Assembly: GCA_036852015.1 (NCBI GenBank)
Contig: JAANDG010000059.1
Location: forward strand, 248,001 to 312,000
Length of the DNA stretch: 64,000 bases
Direction: 5' to 3'
Source: Pelodera strongyloides
Taxonomy: Eukaryota; Nematoda; Chromadorea; Rhabditida; Rhabditidae
Shown: positions 23,201 to 33,424 of the stretch, piece by piece
Layout: the number at the start of each line of letters is the position of its first letter
Numbering within the stretch: the stretch's first letter is position 1
Notes under the pieces: generated by a model
Database searches by the model: none
Seen by the model: only the letters and a program-made list of their open reading frames with translations
Told to the model about the DNA's origin: nothing
Position numbers and translations under genes: made by a program

Positions 23201-23715
23201 CAGAAGAAGGCTGCCGTGGATGACCCAATCATGGACTACGTGATCAGAACCCTCGCCGCGGGAAAGACCAGGAAAGCTAGGAACTTGAGGCGGGCAGCAC
23301 GAAGGGCAGCGAAAGGACTGAAAAAGAAGGCGAAGAAGAATGGGGCAAAGGTATGTATAAATGAACAGTTAAAAAACGAACACATAAATGAACAGGTCAT
23401 TATAACTGAACTCGTATGGTTCGTACTTACATGACCACTAGTTCCCCTAATGAACTTCGCGGTTCACCATATATATCACCATATATATAGTACTGTAAGT
23501 AGATGGGCAGCACCTTGAGATGAATGAATTATTTTTAGAATAAGAAGAGGAAGACGACCAAAGGAAAGGGAAAGGGAAAGAAGAACAGTGCAAAGCCGCA
23601 GCCAGTGAAGACGCTTGCTCTTCCCAATGGAAAGGTTATCACCGCGCGAAGGGGTCCTGGCGGAAAAGCTGGGCGCGGACGTGGTGGCAGGATGGGCCGT
23701 GGAGGCCGGAAATAA
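14255..23715 (+). CDS. Type 1 membrane protein with Cys-rich ectodomain and basic tail (copy 1)
   Basis: Nine exons give a 374-residue protein: 14255-14336, 14693-14838, 18821-18898, 19130-19192, 21958-22107, 22346-22509, 22937-23025, 23175-23350, 23539-23715. All introns are GT-AG and the frame is continuous. Exon 1 is a signal peptide (MGVLLALLLAVLCDG). Exons 2-6 form a roughly 200-residue ectodomain with 12 cysteines and N-glycosylation sites NET, NST and NFS. Exon 7 holds one membrane span (about residues 239-257, LFHILWFSCTFVFLFIWPY). Exons 8-9 are a Lys/Arg-rich tail with KTRKARNLRRAARRAAKGLK and a C-terminal GRGRGG motif. Introns hold MITEs. I recognise no named family. The fold, ligand and function are unknown; surface location is inferred from signal plus span. 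Paralogue at 36731-46638. Confidence 0.8.
14349..14527. mobile_element. One-armed MITE relic in intron 1
   Basis: Starts AGGGATAGGTTCACCTCGAA after TTAA and matches the left arm of 553-1060 through AATTGCAGTAAATTTCCTTT, but has no right arm. Confidence 0.55.
15030..15375. mobile_element. TTAA MITE in intron 2 of type 1 copy 1
   Basis: TTAA on both sides, ends AGGGAATATGTATGCC and CGTATTCCCT. The short inverted ends and TTAA site fit the same superfamily as the other MITEs. Confidence 0.55.
16951..17115. mobile_element. TTAA MITE, AGCGAAATACCGGCCGG family
   Basis: AGCGAAATACCGGCCGGTTT opens and GCCGGTATTTGGTATTTCGCT closes the element, TTAA on both sides. Related copies: 30001-30174, 57782-57956, and more distantly 37402-37592 and 60655-61024. 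Confidence 0.7.
19996..20316. mobile_element. Short-word (CTCGGAAA) element inserted in intron 4
   Basis: CTCGGAAA/TTTCCGAG and CCGCGG words fill this block in both orientations. The homologous intron of the second type 1 gene (around 43215-43245) runs straight through without it, so the block is an insertion, not a primitive part of the intron. No tRNA-like core was seen in this copy. Confidence 0.6.
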
Positions 23716-24700
23716 GGTACGACCATTGGATAAGAACATAGGGTTGGAGAGGGTATAAGGTTGGATAAGAACATATTCTCAACACTTCACTTTTAAGCGC
23801 AAGTATGTACTTGCATTTTGAATAGAAACAGTTAGTCTGTTAGCTTCTATACATTACAGTGACACAGCTTAACATTCACATTTTAAAGGTTTGTAGATTG
23901 CAGGTAGGAAAGAGTTGCTTCAAATTAAGAACGATACAATTGTTTGTTTTAGGAGCTGGTGCGAGTTGCCTGCGTGAGGGAGAACTATGGCCGACTACTA
24001 ACTGTGTCTAAATTGGAACGCTCTGCTCTCTAAGTAAGGCCTAGTAATGAATACGCCCTCCTAACTCCTGCCGTCTCTTATTCCGTTAATGTGAAATGTC
24101 CGTTGTCCATCATCCGTTGAATTGTATTGTAAAGTTCTGAGTGGCAAGTTGCCGAGCACATTTGTCCGTGATCTGAATCTGTGTTGATCCGTTGGCTGGT
24201 CGACTATGGAGTGCTCAGCACTGTCAGCTTCTAGCGTTCACCCTTTTGTAGTTTATGTGTATCAATTTTTTTGTGTATATCGATGTTGCCGATCCGTCAT
24301 TGGCAGGAGACATAAGTTCGTTTCCTATGTAAATATGTTTGTTGTTGAGCATAGTCTGCTAAGTGTGCCATAATGTGCTAATTGGCAGAGCGTAATATGT
24401 ATTGTAGTTGTTCTATATATAAGAAACCAGTGGCCTAATATTGATTGTTTCGAAAGAGGGCCGTTTGTTCCGTAATACTGCAGATATGATGCAGTTATGA
24501 TGTTAATTATTATTGTCTATTATTATAAAAAGTGTTTTCTAGTTCTAGTAGTTTTGAAGATCGCGGTGACTTACTATTGTGTAATGTGTGTTATGATAAA
24601 AGTGTTTTCCAATTTCCAATTCTAGTAGTTGAAGATCACTAGCTGACTGCAAGGCGAAGCATTACATATACGTAAGTTAAGAAAGTTGAACGCTTGAAAA
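23716..24700 (+). other. 3' UTR of type 1 copy 1, with an intron next to the stop
   Basis: A donor G|GTACGA lies one base after TAA, and TTTGTTTTAG at 23943-23952 is the likely acceptor. The same donor and acceptor are kept in the paralogue (46639 and 46838). In this copy the poly(A) signals look decayed (ATAAAA variants at about 24525 and 24595). Confidence 0.45.
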
Positions 24701-26247
24701 AACATACAATAAGATATTGTTCGCAATTATTTGCTAATAGCTCCAGTTATAAAAGGTTAAGTTGCAAGTTGCAACTCTATTTCTGTTTCACTAAAATCGC
24801 TTGAAGACCGAAAGTATGATTAACGGTAGTACAGGAAAGAATATAGGAAACAAACTACACAGTTCGACTTACGCTTAGTATGCAAAGGGCAGCGGCAAAA
24901 GTTCGCACAGCAAGACATACAGTTACAAACAAAAGCTTACTGTAGGACACCAAATACAATTACTAACAATTCACACGTCAACCATGAATAAACAAAAATC
25001 TTACCGTAATTCATGCACAAATTCCAATAATTCAAGGTAAGAAGAGGAAAAACCACTCCAGTAAACACACTAATAATATAACACACAAACAAGAATTTAT
25101 TAAAACAAAAGTGAATATAAAAACATAAAACTAAATCGACATATGGTTAAGTCAGTTAGCCTGTGCAAAGGCTTAGAAATGTCCTTGTTTCAACTTTCTT
25201 TCTATTCTTTCTAATGACCAAATGTTCTAATCAAAATCAATGCCAAAAACTCTATATAGAATGCTTTATAACAGATATTCTCCTATTTGATACATAATAA
25301 GTTAACGTGGTCAGAGGTCAGATTCAGGTACGGGGATATCCCAATATACTATACACATTACGTTCTCTGACCCGTAGTAAGCATAATCTTCGTAATAGCA
25401 TTGTAAATACAGTACTGGCATAACACGCGCAAAAATACATGCTAAGAAACGTTTGACAATATGCTTACTAACCTAGTCAGTAGAATATCAGATTGTAAGC
25501 ATTGTAAATACATACTAAGAAACATTTGAAATTTGCTTACTAACATAGTAAAGTACCAGATTGCACAATCAAACAAATACACAAACAATGAAAGTCAAAA
25601 GATAACACCAATAGGGAACTGATGTACCATTAAGTTAGATTACAAACATAACCATGTACATCAACAATATATTTACAACTATATTATCTTATTATTATAT
25701 ATGATACGCAGAAAAAAAGCCAACGAGAAACACAAAATTATGCTTGGAATCTATTCGCCATATCCATCATTATGATTTGTTGATGTTTGTGGTTTCTTGC
25801 AGTTGAATGCCAAAAATTAACCTAAAAGAAAAACAATGATGCTAGTCTGCTTAGTTCCCTATGTTTCGTCGAGTAAAACACTCAAGGTGTTGCATAGAAA
25901 ACTGAAATAGTGTTACAATTTTTTGTTCAACTAACTCGCATTCATACTGTAACATAACTTACTTTCCAACAAATAGCTGTAAGTTTCTGCAATCTATTTC
26001 AATAATACGCAGAGGAAACTCGGTGGCTGCACAGCAAACACATGGGGCAAAATCAGCGCGGCGAAAGATAGGCAAGACGAACATAAGAATGCGAAGATTG
26101 ATCATTATGTGTCGACCGTTCAGGAAGTTGATTGCTTTGTACCTGTAAAGGATCACAGTGGTCTGCATCCAGCATAATGTTTTCGAAGACTCTCTCTCTG
26201 AAGGTTATCAGAGTCAGTAAGTCCACCAATTTGCGCTTCTTGTGTAC
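24701..26247. other. Duplicated 3' flank of type 1 copy 1
   Basis: Homologous to 47510-49555 and then to 53560-54480. It contains a single diverged copy of the 68-bp repeat unit (about 25491-25560) that is expanded at 48232. No coding sequence is supported. Confidence 0.55.
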
Positions 26248-29193
26248 TTACATTATGATTGTGACGAAAACCACGTCGAGATATGGCGCTGAACTGTCCT
26301 GGACTTGGTTTTTGTCTTTGCTATTGCCGCCTAATGTTATCTCTCGTATTTCCTCTTCTTTTCCTTCCTCGGGTAGAAGGCGGAATCTAAATGTTAGCTT
26401 GCGTGTTTGTGTCCTATAGCACGAAAGCCAGTCCGAGACATCGCCGAGTGTGAAGCCGCCACAACGTGAGTTGGCGCATACACGACGCACGCGGCGCGCC
26501 TTTTACAAGTGTGCCATCCCGTTGACCATATTATTACGCGCGGCAGGAGTAGAGCTTCAGAAATGCAATTTGCTTTACGCCTTATCGGGCAAGTGTAATA
26601 CAATTTTCTTCTAATAAGTATGTGGTTTAAAAGCTGAGCGACTATAACTACCTCAAAAATTGACACATAGTAAGCAATTCATCCTCCGTTTTTCCATCCT
26701 CGTTAAAGATTAATCGATCATAATTATCGTCTTTTGCGTGTGGAACCATATCTGTCAGTTCACAGTAATTGAGAATACTGTGATGCCATGAACCGAAAGA
26801 TGAATTCTGAAAGACCACGTTCAAAAGCATCTTCGGAAGTGGAACAATCGTGGAAATACACAGCTTCTGGGGCTTTCGGGGCGCCACAGACTTCATACTA
26901 TACAAAAATACACTGACACGCCCCCATTTTACCATACACACTCTATTTAGTACGAATACAAAATCCAACCTGAAATTGACTGATTGCTATGTATTTCACA
27001 CAATATGGCATGTCATCGTCATAAAGCTCCATTATATTGTAACATCCATCTTCGTCCAAGCATAGTCTTTCGTATGGAGTGCGGACCCAAAATTCCCACA
27101 TTTGTCGGAAATATGCACACTCTGTTAGGATCTCCTTTAGTTTCTGAACAAAATGACTTTTAAACCTGTCGGGTGAAGAGCCATCGTGGGCTCTTCCCGT
27201 ACTGGAGGGTTCCAGAATAACCACCAGACCTTGGACAGATGCATTACAACATTAGAGACACATACGCAACTTAAAAAAAAAATTGCTTCAATGTTGTGTG
27301 TTCCTAACCAAAATTGACTAATAAGATATAGAGCGTGTAAATTATACTGTCACCCATGAGTTTACTCTCTCTACTTTGCTGCTCCCTTTCTCCGCTGAGC
27401 CTGGTGGCGCAAATATTTTGCGCGGCCAGAAGCTGGCGCGCACTTTTTTTGCGCAGCGCATCAATGGAGTTTCTATTTTCTACATTTTTTTCCTTGCACT
27501 TGTAGGATGGAAATTAAATGTGCCATTTGTGAGGCGTTTGCTCAATATCGAATTTTGAGTGAATAGTTTTACCCAAATTCCTTACCCAACATGTTTCTTT
27601 GTCACTGAAAAATCTCCATATAATCAGTTAACGTAGGTCCAATCTGAAATTATTGATTAAGGACATGGTTCTTGAGGCTCATCTCACTTAGTATTCCAAG
27701 TAAGGCGGTTCTAAAATGAATTCCATGATGGTGCTACGAAACTGTTACATTGAACAATAGGGCTGCAAGTTGAAAGGTTGTATTTGAAGCATTTTCAGAT
27801 AAACTTATATTGCATACAAGAAATACATACAAGGTATTACATACAAGAATTAATTCCTCTCAAATGTGTCTAGCCAGTGAGAGCTTTTCACTCTGGTTGT
27901 TATTAATATGCGCACTTTTATGGAATAAAGAGTCACCAATAATAAATTGGAGAAGTGCAATGATTGTTAGCCGACCGATTACATTGATATACAACTAGTT
28001 CCACCGTTCAACTGACCAGTCGCATTTCAATGCAAAATAATTTTCTCCGGTCAACCGCTGTTGGTATACTTCCAATTCCTTCATATATTTTGTGAATGTA
28101 GAATGCCTAAAGAGAAAGTTCTCCATTATAGCAAATGTGACGTGAAATGAGGGTGGCGCAGTGGCAAGCGCCTTGCTTCAGGCCGTCGGTCGTTGGTTCG
28201 CACCCGGCCGGAACCTTTCCACCCCGGTGCAAAAATTGGCAGCTGGGTAAAATCGGCGGAGATAAATCGGCGTAACAATTGGCCTCCGGAAAGGTTAAAG
28301 GGAACGTCACCCCAGATTCCTGGATACTGTATCAGGCGCTCTCACAAATCGAGTTTAAAACAAAAGACCCGCGTCAGCACAGGCCTTAGTGCGTCTTCTA
28401 GTTGCATATATCTTGTCTGTCTGTCGGCTCCCTCATTTTGTATATGCTGTCTGCTGAGCCCGATGAAAAAAAAAACATCTTTTTTTTTGCAACTCAAATT
28501 CAAAGTTTACTTATGACATGTTCACTAGAGGTCCTGAGCCCAGGCGACGAGTTCCAGATGACAATTTGCTCGACGTCTTCGGGCTAGGGCAGGTGCATGT
28601 GAGTTTTGATCAAACTAAAGGTATTCACATCGAAGAACGACCTTTTGCAACTAGCACTTACCATCATGGGATCAAGGGCTGAAAGTCTTGGATAGAAAAT
28701 ATATTTGCCATTGTCCCCTCGAGTAGCACATTCCACTGGCTTTCCATCAATAACTTCGGTGTTGTATCGCATTCGCAGATAAACCCTTTGGGTGAAGTTT
28801 ATTCGATTTTGTGCGAAACGTGAACATCGGAAATCTAAAAAAAAACAGCTCAGTGCGCGAATTATTGGTATGGTCACATAGATAATAATAATCTAGTTTA
28901 TTGATAATACATGTCGAAAAGGCACTCATAATCAAATTGATGTTGTTTAAAAGAATACTCAAGACTAATGTCAACTTTCGCCCAAGAATTCCTCGTTCGT
29001 TTCCATATTTAGTCACCGTTCCCGAACTGGGGATTGTAGGCATTGTACATTGAGCATAGCTTAACTTACCCATGGGCTGAAATACGAATAGGTCAGCCCG
29101 ATAGACGTGCATCATTCGCGCCTCATATGTTTCGTCCACCGCTAGACCTCCTCTATGTAATAGAAGTATAGCAACCTTCCATAAAGTGTGCAT
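26248..29193 (-). pseudogene. Type 2 secreted Cys-rich protein, frameshift in exon 4
   Basis: Exons on the minus strand: 29193-29070 (signal-like MHTLWKVAILLLHRGGLAVD), 28834-28662 (begins DFRC), 28106-28017, 27643-27586, 27143-26970, 26806-26652, 26386-26248. All junctions are GT-AG with the same phases as the other family members. Exon 4 is 58 nt instead of 60: two bases are missing before AGTGAC, giving a stop after MEIF. Exon 4 starts and ends in phase 0, so a transcript skipping it would stay in frame, minus one cysteine. The last exon reads FRLLPEEGKEEEIREITLGG and ends VTIIM. No membrane span is visible, so the ancestral product was probably secreted. A sequencing error is an alternative to true decay. 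Confidence 0.65.
28141..28296 (+). repeat. tRNA-derived SINE-like element in an intron
   Basis: GGTGGCGCAGTGGCAAGCGC (A box) and GGTTCGCACCC (B box) lie 30-odd bases apart, followed by a non-tRNA body to about 28296. It sits in intron 2 of the minus-strand type 2 gene. Confidence 0.5.
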
Positions 29194-29739
29194 TTTCTTC
29201 GCCAAACAAAACGATGAATAGGCCATGCAAATTTGGTAATATTTAAATAAAATATTCAAATTAGCTCGACAAACACTGTGGCTACCTCCCAGAAGCAACA
29301 GTCCTTTAAAAAGGTATAACACCCGGTCTTTGCAACGGATTTTGGATAACTACATGCCCGGGTATTATATGGAAAAGAGCATGATTAGAATAAGACAGGA
29401 CATCGAGGCATTAGCCCAAAGAGGCACCTCGACCTTCTAATGTAATATGTATGTATGCTCCATAGTGTACTCCAGTAGTATATTATTCTAGCATGAATAA
29501 AACATAACAGTACCCGAGGGAGTAGACTCTAGGCATATGCAACCGGCGTCAAATGTTTATTGTTTATTCAGTAAAGTTTAGTATTTTTACCGTCAGTTTA
29601 TTTGATAGTATACGCAAGACATACCGCCACACCTTGGAACTATTAGTCTCATGGTTTCCCTTCGGTGTGGGCATCTTTCCTCTAGTTGCTCGGCACTTCC
29701 ATTCTCGGATTACAAACTAATTCACGATGTGCCAGTTCT

Positions 29740-29912
29740 CGGAAAACGAGGATGAAACTCGATTGCTGCGCGGCGAACTCCAGGCGCAAAATCGGCGCGG
29801 CGAAAGATCGGTGAGACGAATGTATGAATGCAAAAAAATGATCATTATGTATGGACAACAACATTGCAATCCTTTACTAAACGAGGAGCTAGCGTTGGAT
29901 AATGGAAAACAC
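29740..29912. repeat. Dispersed repeat (GCGCGGCGAAAG)
   Basis: Shares AACTCG(A/G)TTGCTGCGCGGCGA, GGCGCGGCGAAAG and a following ATGAATGC-AAA stretch with 54395-54560 and, more diverged, 26005-26140. Origin unknown. Confidence 0.5.
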
Positions 29913-30000
29913 AAGTTTAAATCACCCTTTTTTGGGAATTTATTCTTCAATTTATTCATCAATTTGGAAGCTGTGCCACACATAGTTCATAGTTCTTCAA

Positions 30001-30174
30001 AGCGAAATAACGACCGGTTTTTGGAACGCATTGTGGACAACTGAATTCTTATGTATTTATGCGAAGTTGCTCGAATTTAGCTCGGTTTTTTTATTCTAAT
30101 TTATGTCATTTGAATATGCTGCATAAGAATGCTGGTGTACTGTATGTGTTTCAGAAACCGGCCAGTATTTCGCC
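30001..30174. mobile_element. TTAA MITE, AGCGAAAT family
   Basis: AGCGAAATAACGACCGGTTT to GGCCAGTATTTCGCCT; right flank TTAA, left flank TCAA. Its arms resemble 16951-17115 and 57782-57956. Confidence 0.6.
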
Positions 30175-30305
30175 TTAAATAAAAACCATATAAAATATTT
30201 TCGGGTGACATTTTCTCATAAAAATAGACAATCAAAGAACCTAGTTCATGTTCCACGTGTACGGCGTCATTTAATCAATGCTACATAAAGCTGAATATGA
30301 TTTAA

Positions 30306-30609
30306 AGCGGTATTGTACCTTGTTTTGGGTTTTTTGCCTACTAATAGTTTGAATAAAAACTAAAACAATGAAAAACATCTAAATAATAGTTAATGGCCAT
30401 GTCGGACAAAAAAAAATAACCCAAAGTTCCCGTTCTGTATGTAAAACCCAATTTTTGAACCCTAGCCTGCTTTTTTGCCTCTCATGGCACTACGATCATT
30501 TAAAATTCCCGCCCTAAAAGAACAACGGAGATTGGCGAGAGTCAGGTGCGTAGAGTGCGAGAAGTGTTAAACAAGTAGAGTTCGGCGAGAAAGGAGATAC
30601 AATACCGCT
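30306..30609. mobile_element. TTAA MITE abutting the stop codon of a type 2 gene
   Basis: AGCGGTATTGTACC to GATACAATACCGCT, TTAA at 30302-30305 and 30610-30613. On the minus strand the right TTAA supplies the TAA stop of the gene at 30610-33286. Confidence 0.65.
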
Positions 30610-33286
30610 TTAATGCAATACGTAAGTTACTATTATTATTGTGACGTAAGTCAGATCTGGATGTGAGGCCGAATCCGTATGGACAATTCCTCTGCCTTTG
30701 TCTTTGCCTCCTAATGTTATCTCACGTATTTCCTCTTCTTTTCCTTCTTCCGGTAAAACACGGAACCTAAACAAACGTGTAATTCTTCCGTTTTTTTTTT
30801 AATTTTTGTTCTACGCTTCAAGAGCGTCCACCTTTATTCAAGGGCAGATTCAATGTTTGCTTATGACATGTTCCGCAGTTTATGATTTACTTATGTTTTT
30901 TCAGCTTTCAGCTATGCAGCACCTCTGCAAAAATCACAACATACCGTAAAAATTGGCACATAGTCAGCAATTCGTCTTCCGTTTTTCCGTCTTCGTATAT
31001 AATTTCTCGGGCATAATTGTCGTCTTCTGCTTGTGGAACCATATCCGTCAGTTCACAGTAATTGAGAATGCTGTGATGCCATGAACCGAAAGACGCATTC
31101 TATAACGATTCCCTTGTTGCTTTGCAAGGGAAGCAGTCACTACAAATCATCATTTTACTTCGAGTTTACTTGCACTTGGTAAAGAATAGAGAAAAATACT
31201 TTACCAAAACCGAATAATTGTAAGCAAAGTAAAACTCTTCGTTCGATTAGTTTATAAAACACTGCCCCCCGCAAGGCACGGCATTAAGCAAAAAGGGAAA
31301 ACCTGGAACAGCTTGCTTGCAATAGACTTCACACAAAATGGCAGGTCTTCATCATAATACTCCATAGCATTGTAACATCCGTCTTCGTCCAAACAAAGTA
31401 GCACATACAACTTTTTGACCCAATACACCCACATCTGCCGAAAGTCAGAACATTCTGTGACGATCTCCTTTAGTTTCTGAACAAATCTTATCAGACATAC
31501 ATTTATATTGAGAATGAAAAATTGGAGGCTATGATAGCCGGACGGATCGCACTCGCATCTTCGGCAACAGAATCAATGCATTAACGATTAACCAAGTTCT
31601 TTTCCAAGAAAACAATTTCTACCGCGATGACACAATGTCGTTCCAAACGTTCAGGCGAGATATTTCATTGTATAAAGGAGAAGAGTTTACTTGTTTGTTT
31701 GGCGCCGCGTGTGAACACAACAGAGCCCATTCATAAAGATTTCTAGCAGAAATGGAACTTACAAACACCTGAATCTTGCTTCACAGTCGAGCGCTCTACC
31801 TGCAGAGCAGGCAGAGCTATGCTGCCTTATCATGCGCGTATTTCTCGGGGGTTTCTCTATATCTAAGGAATGGACATGACGTGCATACTTTGGTTTGTTA
31901 TGGCGCCGCGTTCGTGATAAATAGCAAGTTGTACCTTGTCAAATGGAAAGCCTGTTTTAGTGACTGTTGCTATATCTTATTGTAAAAATGTCTTTCGTTT
32001 CTTACCCAACATGTTTCGTCGTCACTGTGGAACGTCTCATAATAAGCAGCGAAAGTAGGCGCAATCTAAAATTAGTGAATCTATGTCACAGATATTTTTT
32101 TGTAATCAAAGCATCATGCAATTCTACCGTTTAATATGCTTGCCCCAGTAAACAAATGAAACATATATAATGTCCAACTCGCCAGTCGAAGATCAATGCA
32201 GTATCTCTTTCTACGGTCTATCCTGCTCTCGTACGATAGAGCAATTTCAGTTATTTGCATGATTGGGATCCCTTCATAAATTTTGTGAACGTAGAATGTC
32301 TGAAACGAAGGTATGTTTCTTTCAATACCGTTTGTGAATGTAGTCTGTAGTCTCCTCTCCCTAAGATTCTGTTATTTAACAGTTGAGCTTTTGATCATGT
32401 GTTGTGTCGCTAACATCAGTACGTGACTTAAAATGTACTAACATCTATACTAACATGCTATTACCGCATACGCCTATTGTTGTCCATAACAAATAAAAAC
32501 CGGCTTAATTAGAAGTAGTTTTGGCTAATGCTGGTGTCAATTTATTGTGTCAAGTGTCAACCTAATTAGAGTGGTATGTAGAAATGAAGTAGACTAGTGA
32601 TTATTTGCGCACAGCTCTCACATCCGCATCACGATGAGCACATCTCATCGGTAGTTATCCACCACGCAGCGTCTATTATATATCAGTTTCAGACTCGACT
32701 TTACAAGAGAATAAAACTCGCCATCATTGGATCAAGAGCCGTAAGCGTCGGGTAGTATGGATACGTTTTGTTATCGTTGGCTAGTTTGAGACATCCAATA
32801 CGTTGGGTTTTGGTTGAAGGTTCGATAATGTAGGCCATGATGCGGTACATCCGCTCAGTGAAATTGAAGCGACTGTATGAAAGTTGTAAGCATCGAAAGT
32901 CTGAAAATAATAATAATTTGGGATTGGAAGATCAACGTGTCGAATTCAAATAGTTATATTAAACTCTTTACTTAGAAAAACAAAAAACAGTATCAAATGT
33001 AAATTAACATGAAAAGAGAAAAACACACACAGGCCGAGCACATTCAAGGGCTCAGCTTCTCACGAGGTGTAAAAAATAGTTGTATTCTATTCAAAGTGCC
33101 AAGTGTGCAGAGCATATGTGCCCTACGGTAAGAATATGTGGATTAGCACCGACCTATGGGACGATAGAATGAGATCATATTCTCATCTTCGTGCATCACT
33201 TGCACCACATACTCGACGTCATCTGGATCTTGTAAACCACAACAGGATAATAGTAGTAAAGTTGAAACCGTCCACAACACACGCAT
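30610..33286 (-). CDS. Type 2 secreted Cys-rich protein, intact copy
   Basis: Seven exons on the minus strand keep one frame: 33286-33154, 32900-32722, 32299-32183, 32065-32006, 31476-31303, 31099-30945, 30766-30610. Exon 1 encodes a signal peptide (MRVLWTVSTLLLLSCCG). The remaining exons carry 10 cysteines in the same exon-by-exon distribution as the type 1 ectodomain, NFT and NAS glycosylation sites, and the highly conserved exon 6 start NASFGSWHHSILNYCELTD. The last exon begins FRVLPEEGKEEEIREITLGG and ends in a hydrophobic VTIIIVTYVLH. Introns 2 and 3 use GC donors (G|GCGAGT) where the paralogues use GT. The stop codon lies in the TTAA of a MITE, so the C-terminus may be altered. Secretion is inferred; a GPI signal is possible but the tail is short. 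Confidence 0.75.
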
Positions 33287-33330
33287 CTTAGTCGAGAAAA
33301 GAAAGAAAGAAGAAATAGGAAATATTCTTC

Positions 33331-33359
33331 ATGCAAATTTCGTACCATGCAATGCAAAT
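33331..33359 (-). promoter_or_regulatory. Octamer pair upstream of type 2 gene
   Basis: ATGCAAAT occurs at 33331-33338 and 33352-33359, starting 44 bases before the ATG at 33286. The same octamer lies 44 bases before the ATG of the gene at 61364 (61312-61319) and 31 bases before that at 29193 (29225-29232). It may be a shared promoter element. Confidence 0.35.
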
Positions 33360-33424
33360 AATGAACTAGATTCCGTGGTGCTTCCTGAATTTACACTATC
33401 TGACGACTGTTCATTCAAAGGACA

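Larger units (their letters stand above)
14000..26140 (+). repeat. Segmental duplication, unit 1
   Basis: Exons, introns and flanks of the first type 1 gene match 36560-54480 in order, interrupted by insertions in one or the other copy. Examples of shared intronic landmarks: ACGGTAATATGG near 16395 and 38910, GGCGGxGTGAAC near 18012 and 41466, CAGTGGGGTGG near 20618 and 43558. Confidence 0.8.
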
